Notes: generated by a model not told the origin, from the sequence alone. Positions 16,638 to 24,578 are shown, counted from the first letter of the stretch. The stretch is 64,000 nt of DNA from Chitinophaga nivalis (GCF_025989125.1 NZ_JAPDNR010000001.1:8110087-8174086); one strand, 5' to 3'. Program-made: numbers and translations.

Positions 16638-17390
16638 TTAGTCTTTCAGCTTCTTTTTCAGCAGACTTACCTGATCCTGCAGGTGGCTGACCATGTCTGC
16701 CAGATGGTTAACGCTCATCCGGCTTTGCTGCCCGGCTTTACTGATCACCGCATCCGACTGCCATAATTCCAGCACTTCTTCCATTTCTACGGCATACGGC
16801 TCAAACTGCGGGTTATCAGATGCCAGCGTAATTCTGGCTTTGGTGCGGTTACTCTTGATAATACGCTTAAAGACGATTCCTTCCCGGGAAGTAACTACCA
16901 CGTAAGTTTCGTTATTCTTTATCTCTTCCCAGCCTTCCACCTTGTGACATACGATCACAGAACCAGAAGTCACCGGTAACATGGAATCACCCGCAATTTC
17001 AAATGCACGGTAATCACCAGCTCCCAGCATAGGCAGGGTGAATGTGTTTAACTCTTCGATAAATTCATCATCATTATAACCAGCCAGATAACCAGCTGCG
17101 GCTTTTACCGGCACAAACTGAATGGCCTGGCGGGGATTTCCCAATTTCTGCTGGCGGCGTTTTTCCAGGAAATTATCTTTCTGAGACCCCAGGTCGCGTC
17201 GTAACAGGTCATCAATAGACACCCGGAACATATCACTGACCTGTTCCAACACTTCTGTACGTGGCTCCGCACGTTCTTCCTCATATGCGCCCAGCAGGGA
17301 ACGCTTGATGCCCAGTTTATCGGCAAACTCTTGCTGCGTCCATGCTTTTTGCTTACGCAGATATTTCAAATTCTGGCATACTACGGACAT
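16638..17390 (-). CDS. XRE-family repressor with S24 (LexA/CI-like) peptidase domain
   Basis: 250-residue regulator. An N-terminal helix-turn-helix (residues 7-62, WTQQEFADKLGIKRSLLGAYE) is joined to a LexA/CI-type S24 domain (about 95-215): a candidate self-cleavage Ala99-Gly100 in VKAAAGYLAGY, the serine nucleophile in GDSMLP (Ser136), and the lysine in GIVFKRI (Lys175). All catalytic elements are intact. A C-terminal coiled coil (about 225-250, SVNHLADMVSHLQDQVSLLK) is an addition that classical LexA lacks and could support dimerisation. A 19-base palindrome overlaps its own -7 box, suggesting autorepression, and a related site lies upstream of dinB. It is likely the SOS-type regulator of the adjacent polymerase genes (inferred). 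Confidence 0.88.
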   Translation of the reverse strand: MSVVCQNLKYLRKQKAWTQQEFADKLGIKRSLLGAYEEERAEPRTEVLEQVSDMFRVSIDDLLRRDLGSQKDNFLEKRRQQKLGNPRQAIQFVPVKAAAGYLAGYNDDEFIEELNTFTLPMLGAGDYRAFEIAGDSMLPVTSGSVIVCHKVEGWEEIKNNETYVVVTSREGIVFKRIIKSNRTKARITLASDNPQFEPYAVEMEEVLELWQSDAVISKAGQQSRMSVNHLADMVSHLQDQVSLLKKKLKD

Positions 17391-17410
17391 AACCTAAATA
17401 ATTTAGTACC

Positions 17411-17429
17411 TTGCTAACAAAATTAGCAA
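17411..17429. promoter_or_regulatory. Palindromic operator overlapping the XRE-S24 promoter
   Basis: TTGCTAA-CAAAA-TTAGCAA, a perfect 7-bp dyad, overlaps the -7 element of the regulator (TAATTTTG on the minus strand, 17425-17418). A possible -33 TTTG lies at 17450-17447 (spacer 21). A second dyad, CTAAA-TAA-TTTAG, lies just downstream (17394-17406). The motif TTAGCAAGG..CTAAA is shared with the element upstream of dinB. It is a probable autoregulatory site. Confidence 0.6.
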
Positions 17430-17470
17430 TTTTTTTTATGATTTACCAAATATATTCGGGGCGCTTCGCT

Positions 17471-17478
17471 TATTTTTG
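17471..17478 (+). promoter_or_regulatory. Possible -7 element for the 17500 membrane-protein gene
   Basis: TATTTTTG matches TAnnTTTG and lies 21 bases before the ATG at 17500. The -33 region has only TTTA (17442-17445), so the match is partial. The divergent regulator promoter is 20 bases away. Confidence 0.4.
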
Positions 17479-17499
17479 CCCGGTAAAATCCAACTCAAT

Positions 17500-17946
17500 A
17501 TGATACATCTACACTCCATCTTAAGATGGGCTATAGTACTGGCTGGGCTATGGGCGGTTATCCGCGCACTGAAAGGCGTTTCCGGAAAAGCAGCATTTAC
17601 GGCGGCAGACAGCAAAGCCGGCCTGTTTTTCATGATCTTCTGCGACATTCAACTGCTGGTAGGTCTGGTATTGTACTTCGTTACCAGTGAAAAAGCCAGA
17701 CTGGCTCTCTCCAATATGGGTGCTGCCATGAAAGATTCCACTTTAAGATTCTTTGCTATAGAACATACTATCATGGCTGTTCTGGCGATTGCGCTGGTAC
17801 ACATTGGTAAATCCAAAGTAAAGAAAGCTACTTCTGATGCGCAGAAACATAAGCTGGCACTTACTTTCTACGGCATCGCGCTGATCCTGATCATTGCACT
17901 GATCCCCTGGCCATTCCGGGCAGCACTGGGCGCCGCCTGGTTCTAA
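17500..17946 (+). CDS. Four-helix membrane protein, cytochrome b561-like
   Basis: Protein of 148 residues that starts at the ATG 17500 (an upstream in-frame TTG at 17476 overlaps the promoter and is rejected). Four hydrophobic helices are apparent: about 5-25, 38-60, 82-103 and 118-140. His residues at the edges of helices (LHSILRW, IEHTIMAVL, LVHIGK) could bind haem, and small Bacteroidota proteins of this type are often annotated as cytochrome b. This is a tentative family call. It is transcribed divergently from the XRE-S24 regulator and ends in its own terminator. Confidence 0.6.
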   Translation: MIHLHSILRWAIVLAGLWAVIRALKGVSGKAAFTAADSKAGLFFMIFCDIQLLVGLVLYFVTSEKARLALSNMGAAMKDSTLRFFAIEHTIMAVLAIALVHIGKSKVKKATSDAQKHKLALTFYGIALILIIALIPWPFRAALGAAWF

Positions 17947-17971
17947 ACAACTATCATTTCCTTGAAATAGT

Positions 17972-18005
17972 AAATGGCGGCCTGTCAAGAGCCGCCATTT
18001 TTTTA
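17972..18005 (+). terminator. Terminator of the 17500 gene
   Basis: AAATGGCGGC/GCCGCCATTT (10-bp stem, 9-base loop) followed by a T-run. It may work in both directions, because the SdpI-like gene converges from the right. Confidence 0.85.
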
Positions 18006-18043
18006 TCGTTGACCACTAAAAAATAAACGAAGTTGCTGACAGA

Positions 18044-18709
18044 TTATCCCTTGTCTTTGTTGAATAATCTGAAGGAGTAAATATACGGCAAAGCTGCCAA
18101 TACTATAGCTATAAAGAAAATAATAAACACCCCTGTGACCAGTGACAGGAAAAAACCGGCGATAATAACGGCAATGCCTGCACTCAACCACAGGTTACTG
18201 GCCATCCGATGTGTCTCTGTCCATATCTCGGTACTCTGCAGCGTCCACGGCGTTCTTACCCCTACATAGTTATTGGGTTTCAGGTTCCGGAGATAATAGC
18301 CGATCGCCGTTAACAGCAATCCTACCCCGATAAATGCCCAGCGTTCCATGGCAAATGGTTTTCCCTGACTCACCATGAAAATAATGATACAAGTAAAAAC
18401 AGCCTGGTAGGTATGGATCAGAAAACGGATCCGGTAAAACTCTTTATGTGACACCTCCCCGCTATCCGTTATTTCGTCTTCCTTGGGAATATACCGGAAG
18501 AGAAAATAGATCAAAGCATTAGTAAAAAACAAAAAGATCATCAGTAACAGAAAATCCCGCTTGGTACCTACCCGTTCAGGCACCCCTTCTATATTGAAAT
18601 TGGTAGGAATAATTGCTGGCAGGGAAGGCCAGATAATGCCCAGATAGGCCATCGGTATGAGTAACAGTACCAGGATAAGTATCTCTTTTGTATAATCCGG
18701 TTGTTTCAT
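18044..18709 (-). CDS. SdpI/DUF1648-type membrane protein
   Basis: Integral membrane protein of 221 residues with about six transmembrane segments. The N-terminal third resembles DUF1648 (LPAIIPTNFNIEGVPERVGTK), and the C-terminal half carries the SdpI hallmark NNYVGVRTPWTLQSTEIWTETHR. In Bacillus SdpI gives immunity to the SdpC toxin and sequesters the SdpR regulator; distant homologues are common in bacteria without SdpC and their roles are mostly unknown. No toxin gene is adjacent. It is divergent from dinB across a 318-base region that contains the palindromic operator. Confidence 0.8.
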   Translation of the reverse strand: MKQPDYTKEILILVLLLIPMAYLGIIWPSLPAIIPTNFNIEGVPERVGTKRDFLLLMIFLFFTNALIYFLFRYIPKEDEITDSGEVSHKEFYRIRFLIHTYQAVFTCIIIFMVSQGKPFAMERWAFIGVGLLLTAIGYYLRNLKPNNYVGVRTPWTLQSTEIWTETHRMASNLWLSAGIAVIIAGFFLSLVTGVFIIFFIAIVLAALPYIYSFRLFNKDKG

Positions 18710-19027
18710 GGGAAGATAGTTTTAACGTTGATCGTTCACCTGATTCCCTTGTCCGTTCATTCCTCACTCCTATACTACAGATAGTCTGCCTGTTATGTTG
18801 CAATAAAGTTACGAAAATTGACAATGGGGATAAAAAAGCAATCTTATTTTACTAATTATCTTAGCAAAGCTAAAATAATTAGTATCTTAGCAGCAGAAAA
18901 CAGGTGATTCCGGCTGGCAGGCCCCGCTGGTCACTATCCTGCCCATCATTCTGCCCGGTCTGCCATCCGCATCGCTCTTTATACGGTGTATTACTTCATC
19001 CTGCTGTAGCCGTAAACCGAAGGATTT
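18710..19027. other. 318-base divergent region upstream of dinB
   Basis: Contains the 33-base palindrome at 18851-18883 and a repeated TATCTTAGCA (18857-18866 and 18883-18892). From about 18900 to the dinB ATG there is a GC-richer leader of about 130 bases with no convincing reading frame; in other cassettes of this kind a small ImuA-like gene would precede the polymerase, but none is seen here. Confidence 0.5.
18851..18883. promoter_or_regulatory. 33-base palindromic operator upstream of dinB
   Basis: ACTAATTAT and ATAATTAGT form the outer arms; TTAGC-AAA-GCTAA is the core. Only two position pairs break the symmetry. The right arm leads into TATCTTAG (18883-18890), one base off the TAnnTTTG -7 consensus. 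The core and flank match the site on the XRE-S24 promoter (shared TTAGCAA[A/G]G and CTAAA), so this is the best candidate repressor site for dinB-dnaE2. Confidence 0.6.
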
Positions 19028-20242
19028 ATGATTACTTTACAACAGCGTACGATTGCGCACTTTGATCTGGATTGCTTTTTTGTGTCTGTGGAATGCCAGC
19101 AGGATAGCCGGTTAAAAGGTCAGCCCCTGTTAATAGGAGGCAGCAGCGACCGGGCCGTCGTAGCCGCCTGCAGCTACGAAGCAAGGCGTTATGGCATTCA
19201 TTCCGCCATGCCCATGAAAACAGCCCTGCGGCTTTGTCCGCATGCGATTGTACGCAGCGGCGACCTGGAAAACTACAGCAAAAAATCGCGGGAAGTCACC
19301 GACATCATCGCAGGTAAAGCACCCCTGTATGAAAAATCATCGATTGATGAATTCTACCTGGACCTATCCGGCATGGATAAGTTTTTTGGGTCCCTCAAAT
19401 GGACGGCTGAACTGAGAAAAGCCATCATGAAAGCGTCCGGTCTACCCATTTCATTTGGGCTGGCCACCAATAAACTGGTATCCAAAGTAGCTACTGATGA
19501 AGCCAAACCCAACGGGCAGCTGGAAGTACTCTCCGGAGAAGAAAAAAGCTTCCTGGCACCACTGGCCATTGAAAAAATCCCCATGGTAGGCCGCGAAACA
19601 GCCTCCCAACTGAGGCGCCGCGGCGTAGAAACCGTAAAAACACTCAGTGAAGTACCCATCTCCCTGCTGGAAGCATGGATGGGAAAAAACGGGATCTCCC
19701 TCTGGAAAAAAGCCAATGGTATTGATGAATCTCCAGTGGTGCCTTATTATGAACAACAATCTATTTCCACTGAAAATACTTTTCCGGCAGATACTATCGA
19801 CATGGTATTCCTGCATGCAGAGCTGGTACGCATGACCGAAAAGATTGCCTTCGAACTCCGACAGCAAAATAAACTCACCGGCTGCGTTACCGTGAAAATC
19901 CGCTACTCGGATTTTGAAACCGTTACCCGGCAAATGTCTATCCCCTACTCCTGCGCCGACCACATTCTGCTGGAAAAAGTGAAAGAGCTGTTTAAAAAAG
20001 CCTATGACCGGAGATTGCTGGTTCGCCTGATAGGCGTACGTTTCAGCCACCTCGTACAAGGCAACTACCAGATCAGTCTCTTCGACGACAGTCAGGAAAT
20101 GATTGCCCTCTACCAGGCCATTGATCACATCAAAAACCGCTTTGGCTGGCAATACCTGATGAAAGGCACCAATGTGCTGCCGCCCGACAGCAAAGACCGC
20201 CACCGGCCTGCTACAGACATCATGCCTTATCTTAAAAGATAA
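19028..20242 (+). CDS. dinB: Y-family DNA polymerase IV (DinB type)
   Basis: Translesion polymerase of 404 residues. The palm carries the catalytic acids in HFDLDCFFVSVE (Asp13) and SSIDEFYLDLSG (Asp107-Glu108), so the enzyme should be active, unlike ImuB proteins, which lack these acids. AACSYEARRYGIHSAMP and the thumb block (IPMVGRETASQLRRRGVETV, helix-hairpin-helix) follow; the little-finger domain spans about 240-380. The C-terminus lacks an obvious clamp-binding QLSLF-type motif, although QISLFDD near residue 347 could serve. It is followed after 62 bases by a dnaE2-like gene, a mutasome-like pair probably under XRE-S24 control. Confidence 0.93.
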   Translation: MITLQQRTIAHFDLDCFFVSVECQQDSRLKGQPLLIGGSSDRAVVAACSYEARRYGIHSAMPMKTALRLCPHAIVRSGDLENYSKKSREVTDIIAGKAPLYEKSSIDEFYLDLSGMDKFFGSLKWTAELRKAIMKASGLPISFGLATNKLVSKVATDEAKPNGQLEVLSGEEKSFLAPLAIEKIPMVGRETASQLRRRGVETVKTLSEVPISLLEAWMGKNGISLWKKANGIDESPVVPYYEQQSISTENTFPADTIDMVFLHAELVRMTEKIAFELRQQNKLTGCVTVKIRYSDFETVTRQMSIPYSCADHILLEKVKELFKKAYDRRLLVRLIGVRFSHLVQGNYQISLFDDSQEMIALYQAIDHIKNRFGWQYLMKGTNVLPPDSKDRHRPATDIMPYLKR

Positions 20243-20304
20243 TCCCTTGTTCTTTTATTCCTGCCTGTCTGTCCACTCCATCGCTTTTCACAACGATCCG
20301 GTTT

Positions 20305-23259
20305 ATGTATCTCAACTGTAAAACATTTTTCAGTCTCCGCTATGGCACCATGCCGGCATCTACCCTGCTGGAAAAAGCCCATGAACTGGGTATTACCTCG
20401 CTGGCTCTTACCAACATCAACCATACTTCCGATGCCTGGGAGTTTGTGGCGCAATGCCGCGAATACCTCATCAAACCGATACTGGGTGTGGAATGCAGGA
20501 ATGAACACACGTTCAAATATCTCCTGCTGGCCCGCAACCAGGAAGGCTGGTATCATATCAATGCTTTTCTTTCGGCCTATCTGCAGACGGAGCAACCCTT
20601 TCCGGATACCGCGCCGGTGCTGCCCCACACTTTTGTCATCTATGCCTGGGGCAACCGCTCTCCCGCTGCCCTGGCGCCGCATGAACTACTGGGCATCCGG
20701 CCCCGCGAAGTTAACCAGCTATTCCGGACCGATACCGCCGCCATCCGCGATAAGCTGGTGATCATGCAGCCGGTGACCTTTCAGGATGATACCCATTACG
20801 AATTACACCGCCTGCTGCGCGCCATTGATCAGAACATCCTGATTTCCCAGCTGGAACCTGCTACTACAGCGCATCCGGACGAACAATTCCGCACGCCGGC
20901 CCAACTGCTCTCCGCTTTTGAAGCCCATCCGCATATTGTGCAAAACACCCTGGCGGTCATGGATGCCTGTACCATGGAGGTCGATTTTAACATCTCCCGA
21001 AATAAAAAAAATTTCACAGGCAGTGTGGAACAAGACCGGGAAAAACTCCGGGAACTGGCACTGGAAGGCATGTTATATCGTTATGGTGATCAGCATACCG
21101 TTGCCCGGCAACGCATCGAAAAAGAACTGGCCATTGTTGCCCAGCTGAATTTTGAAGCCTACTTCCTCATCACCTGGGATATTATCCGATATGCCCGGGA
21201 GCGGGATTTTTTTTATGTGGGACGTGGCAGCGGCGCCAATTCCATCATCGCCTACTGCCTGAAAATTACGGATGTAGACCCCATTGCGCTGGATCTATAC
21301 TTTGAACGTTTCCTCAACCCTTACCGCTCTTCTCCGCCGGATTTCGACATTGACTTCTCCTGGCGCGACCGGGATGAAATTATCAGCTATGTTTTTGAAA
21401 AATACGGTAACGCCTATACGGCTTTACTGGGTACCGTTACTACCTTTCAGACAAATGCCATTATCCGGGAGCTGGGCAAAGTATATGGTCTGCCCAAAAA
21501 AGAGATCGATAAAATCCTGGAAAACGGCTTTGATATCAGATTGGACGGAGACGACATCCAGAAAAAGATACAGCATTTCAGCAACCTGATGACCACGGAA
21601 AAAGCTTTTCCCAACCACCTTAGCATACATGCCGGCGGTATCCTGATCAGCGAAGCCCCTATCCATCATTACTGTACGACCTATTTACCTCCCAAAGGAT
21701 TTTGTACTGCCCAGCTGGATATGCTGCAGGCAGCACGTATCGGGCTGCATAAGTTCGATATCCTGAGCCAGCGCGGGTTAGGCCATATCCGGGATACCAT
21801 TCAGCTGGTGCGTGAAAACAAACAGGTGGAGATTGATATTCATCATGTAAAGGCATTTATGATTGATACGCAGGTAAAAGAAAACCTGAGAAACGTAAAT
21901 ACAATCGGCTGTTTTTATATTGAATCTCCCGCCATGCGACAACTGCTGCAAAAGCTATCGTGCGATGATTATCTCACCCTGGTAGCCGCCAGTTCTATCA
22001 TACGCCCGGGCGTAGCACAGTCGGGGATGATGAAACAATACATCCAGCGTTATCATCATCCGGAACAGGTCGTATACCAGCATCCTATTATTGAAGCGCT
22101 ATTACATGAGACGTTTGGGATTATGGTGTATCAGGAAGATGTGATTAAAGTGGCGCATCATTTTGCAGATATGGAATTAGCAGACGCCGACTCCCTGCGC
22201 CACGCCATGGCTGGCAAATACAGAGGTTCCAAAGACTTTGAAAAAATAGAAGCACTGTATTTTGCCAACTGCGCACGCCTGGGACGTCCACTGGATGTAG
22301 CAACAGAAGTGTGGCGACAAATTGCCAGCTTCGCCAACTTCTCTTTTTCCAAAGCCCATTCTGCCAGCTTCGCAGTGGAAAGCTATCAAAGCCTTTACCT
22401 GAAAACCTATTTCCCCGCTGAATTCATGGTGGCGGTTATCAACAACTTCGGCGGCTTCTATAACCGGGAACTGTATTTCCGGGAACTACTCAAAACAGGC
22501 GTTACCCTACATCCCCCCTGTGTGAATAACAGTGACTACCCTACGAAAATAAAAGGTGACGCGGTATATGTAGGTCTGATTCATATTGAAGGCCTGGAAC
22601 AGGGGCTGGCAGAACGGATCCTGGAAAACCGGCGATTGTACGGGGCTTTTCTCCACCTGGAAGATTTTACCGCCCGGATATCACCCGCACCGGAACAACT
22701 GGAAATACTGATCCGTATCGGGGGCTTTAAATTTACCGGACATACCAAAAAGGAATTATTGTGGAAAGGCAGCCTGCTCGTTAAACAAAAAGATACCCGC
22801 CAGGTACCGGCCATGTCTTTATTTCCCAGCGCGCCGGTTGACTGTCAGCTACCTACATTGACCTACCACGCCCATGAAGATGCCTTCGATGAAATAGACC
22901 TCCTGGGATTTCCGCTGACATCTCCTTTTGAGGTGTTGCAGCATGATCAAAGTACATATATCCCTGCCCGTATGTTCGGGCAATACCGGGGGCAATACAT
23001 TACTACCCTGGGCTACCTGGTTACCACCAAGTTTCTTCGCAGTGCGAAGGGAGAACCGATGTGTTTTGGTACCTTCCTCGACCGGGAAGGCAGCTTTATA
23101 GATACCACCCATTTTCCGGACAGTTTACGGCAGTATCCGCTGCAGAAAAGTGGTTTTTACGTATTACAGGGCAAGGTGGCGGATGAATATGGGGTATTGT
23201 CATTGGAAATCAACAAAATGCGTAAAATCGGGTATTTTGAAGATAAGAAGATGCAATAA
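20305..23259 (+). CDS. dnaE2: Error-prone DNA polymerase III alpha subunit (DnaE2-like)
   Basis: C-family polymerase of 984 residues, clearly shorter than replicative DnaE (about 1160 or more). Palm motifs are intact: GRGSGANSIIAYCLKITDVDP (about 307-327) and the catalytic PPDFDIDF (Asp346, Asp348). The PHP domain at the N-terminus begins with LNCKTFFSLRYGT, where the metal-binding His-x-His of active PHP domains is replaced, so PHP proofreading should be absent. The fingers/clamp region (SFSKAHSASFAVESYQSLYLK) and the C-terminal HhH and OB segments follow. Context with dinB and an S24 repressor supports a damage-induced mutagenic polymerase. Its stop codon overlaps the operator of the following toxin-antitoxin pair. 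Confidence 0.88.
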   Translation: MYLNCKTFFSLRYGTMPASTLLEKAHELGITSLALTNINHTSDAWEFVAQCREYLIKPILGVECRNEHTFKYLLLARNQEGWYHINAFLSAYLQTEQPFPDTAPVLPHTFVIYAWGNRSPAALAPHELLGIRPREVNQLFRTDTAAIRDKLVIMQPVTFQDDTHYELHRLLRAIDQNILISQLEPATTAHPDEQFRTPAQLLSAFEAHPHIVQNTLAVMDACTMEVDFNISRNKKNFTGSVEQDREKLRELALEGMLYRYGDQHTVARQRIEKELAIVAQLNFEAYFLITWDIIRYARERDFFYVGRGSGANSIIAYCLKITDVDPIALDLYFERFLNPYRSSPPDFDIDFSWRDRDEIISYVFEKYGNAYTALLGTVTTFQTNAIIRELGKVYGLPKKEIDKILENGFDIRLDGDDIQKKIQHFSNLMTTEKAFPNHLSIHAGGILISEAPIHHYCTTYLPPKGFCTAQLDMLQAARIGLHKFDILSQRGLGHIRDTIQLVRENKQVEIDIHHVKAFMIDTQVKENLRNVNTIGCFYIESPAMRQLLQKLSCDDYLTLVAASSIIRPGVAQSGMMKQYIQRYHHPEQVVYQHPIIEALLHETFGIMVYQEDVIKVAHHFADMELADADSLRHAMAGKYRGSKDFEKIEALYFANCARLGRPLDVATEVWRQIASFANFSFSKAHSASFAVESYQSLYLKTYFPAEFMVAVINNFGGFYNRELYFRELLKTGVTLHPPCVNNSDYPTKIKGDAVYVGLIHIEGLEQGLAERILENRRLYGAFLHLEDFTARISPAPEQLEILIRIGGFKFTGHTKKELLWKGSLLVKQKDTRQVPAMSLFPSAPVDCQLPTLTYHAHEDAFDEIDLLGFPLTSPFEVLQHDQSTYIPARMFGQYRGQYITTLGYLVTTKFLRSAKGEPMCFGTFLDREGSFIDTTHFPDSLRQYPLQKSGFYVLQGKVADEYGVLSLEINKMRKIGYFEDKKMQ

Positions 23260-23296
23260 CCGACAAAATGTTGTATTTTTGTGTCAAATGTCGGTT
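23258..23296 (+). promoter_or_regulatory. Promoter-operator of the Xre-RES toxin-antitoxin pair
   Basis: Inverted repeat AACCGACA/TGTCGGTT (23258-23265 and 23289-23296) encloses a -7 element TATTTTTG (23274-23281). The antitoxin ATG is 20 bases beyond the -7 box. The dyad begins inside the dnaE2 stop codon. It is a likely autoregulatory site for the antitoxin-toxin complex. Confidence 0.65.
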
Positions 23297-23300
23297 TTTT

Positions 23301-23753
23301 ATGAAACATATAAAAGGATACCGTGTTCAGGAGAATGCATTAATGATCGTGGAAGACCCTGGCGCAGCCTATATTCTGGGCAGCGGGTACTTTGATTTTA
23401 TTCAGCTTTCGAGAAGTGGCATTATTAAAAGAGCCTTGCTGAATTTAAGCCGCCAGCTTTCCTTCTCTTTATCAGAGCTTGCCCAGGTGCTGCATATATC
23501 AGAACGAACCTTACAACGATATGCAGACGACGCAAAACTTTCTGCTGACACATCTGAACGGGCCATTTTACTTTCCCAGCTTTACCAACGCGGTACAGAA
23601 GTATTTGGTCAACTCGAGAATTTCAAGGAATGGATGAGAACTCCATTACCCGCCTTCAACTATCAATCCCCTATTTCGCTTTTAGATACTACGTTTGGGT
23701 TTCAGCTCATCCAGGATGAGCTGGGCCGCATCGAGCATGGTATCTTTGCTTAA
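23301..23753 (+). CDS. Xre/MbcA/ParS-type antitoxin
   Basis: Antitoxin of 150 residues from the ATG at 23301; an upstream in-frame start would lie inside the operator and is rejected. A helix-turn-helix (SFSLSELAQVLHISERTLQR) sits in the middle, and the C-terminal toxin-binding domain of the Xre/MbcA/ParS type (former DUF2384) is seen in EWMRTPLPAFNYQSPISLLD and TTFGFQLIQDELGRIEHG. It neutralises the RES toxin encoded 18 bases downstream and should repress its own promoter. Confidence 0.9.
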   Translation: MKHIKGYRVQENALMIVEDPGAAYILGSGYFDFIQLSRSGIIKRALLNLSRQLSFSLSELAQVLHISERTLQRYADDAKLSADTSERAILLSQLYQRGTEVFGQLENFKEWMRTPLPAFNYQSPISLLDTTFGFQLIQDELGRIEHGIFA

Positions 23754-23771
23754 ATTAATGCATCATAAGTC

Positions 23772-24230
23772 ATGGAAGTATACAGGATCAGTAAGTGCGC
23801 TTACATCAATGACCTGAGTGGAACGGGTGCACGCCTGTATGGAGGCCGCTGGAACAGTCCGGGACATGCAGTAGTATATACCGCCGGCAGCAGGGCCCTG
23901 TCTGCACTGGAAGTACTGGTGCATATACCGCTGAAAAACATTGTGCAGGATTTCTGCATCGCTACCATTCATATTCCGGATCACATTGCGATCAAGGCGC
24001 TCACCAAAGATGACCTGCCTTCGGGCTGGCAATCCCTTACCCCTTCTCCTCAACTGCAATGTATCGGAGACGAATGGGTAGATACCGCTAAATATGCGGC
24101 GTTACGTATTCCCTCCGTGGTGATTGCCGATGAATTCAACTATCTCATCAACCCACTGCATCCGGAAGCTGCGGAAATCACCATTGTGGATATGCAGCCT
24201 TTTGTATTTGATCAACGGTTGAAAAAATAA
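23772..24230 (+). CDS. RES-domain toxin (NAD-degrading type)
   Basis: RES family toxin of 152 residues. The domain's name residues are visible: Arg in YGGRWNSPGHAVVYTAG (Arg26), Glu in SALEVLVH (Glu47), and Ser in LRIPSVVIADEFN (Ser115). Characterised members of the RES-Xre class (for example MbcT of Mycobacterium) break down NAD and stop growth. It is paired with the antitoxin upstream in antitoxin-first order, typical for the class. All key residues are present, so it is probably functional. A terminator follows. Confidence 0.9.
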   Translation: MEVYRISKCAYINDLSGTGARLYGGRWNSPGHAVVYTAGSRALSALEVLVHIPLKNIVQDFCIATIHIPDHIAIKALTKDDLPSGWQSLTPSPQLQCIGDEWVDTAKYAALRIPSVVIADEFNYLINPLHPEAAEITIVDMQPFVFDQRLKK

Positions 24231-24247
24231 ATATTTTCTTTGTCTAC

Positions 24248-24300
24248 TGGATAGCATATACCCGCCAACAAGCGTTGCAGGCATATGTTATCCATTTTTT
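24248..24300 (+). terminator. Terminator of the Xre-RES operon
   Basis: Stem TGGATAGCATAT.../...GGCATATGTTATCCA (24248-24262 with 24280-24294, including a G-T pair and one mismatch), followed directly by a T-run. Confidence 0.75.
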
Positions 24301-24483
24301 TGTCAATTATTTTTACTGCCCCGTACAGTTATAACAGTGATGGTTATACGATATTACCCGCTCACCGGAAAATAAAACAGCTATATCCGGTCATCTACCT
24401 AAAACATTAAAATATCACCATTCCATCCAAACTGTTTTTGGGGGATGCTCCCCCATTCACCACATAGACATTTACAGCCCCCA

Positions 24484-24552
24484 TCAAAAAAAACACGCAC
24501 CGGGAAGATGCCTGCAGCGGTGTTTATCCGCGTCTGCATCCTGCCGGTGCGT
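24484..24552 (-). terminator. Terminator of lysC
   Basis: On the minus strand ACGCACCGG/CCGGTGCGT (arms 24544-24552 and 24495-24503) with an extended, partly paired interior, followed by a run of eight T at 24493-24486. Confidence 0.8.
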
Positions 24553-24578
24553 TTTAGTATAATGTATAACGAAGCTTA

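Larger units (their letters stand above)
24231..24578. other. 348-base convergent spacer between RES toxin and lysC
   Basis: It has a terminator at each end (24248-24300 and 24484-24552). The roughly 185 bases between contain only a small hairpin (GGGGGATGCTCCCCC near 24440-24454); no gene or RNA is recognised. Confidence 0.5.

Noticed and set aside
19451..20203. 250-codon open frame antisense to dinB
   Set aside because: The sense strand encodes an unbroken DinB with catalytic motifs; the antisense product resembles nothing.
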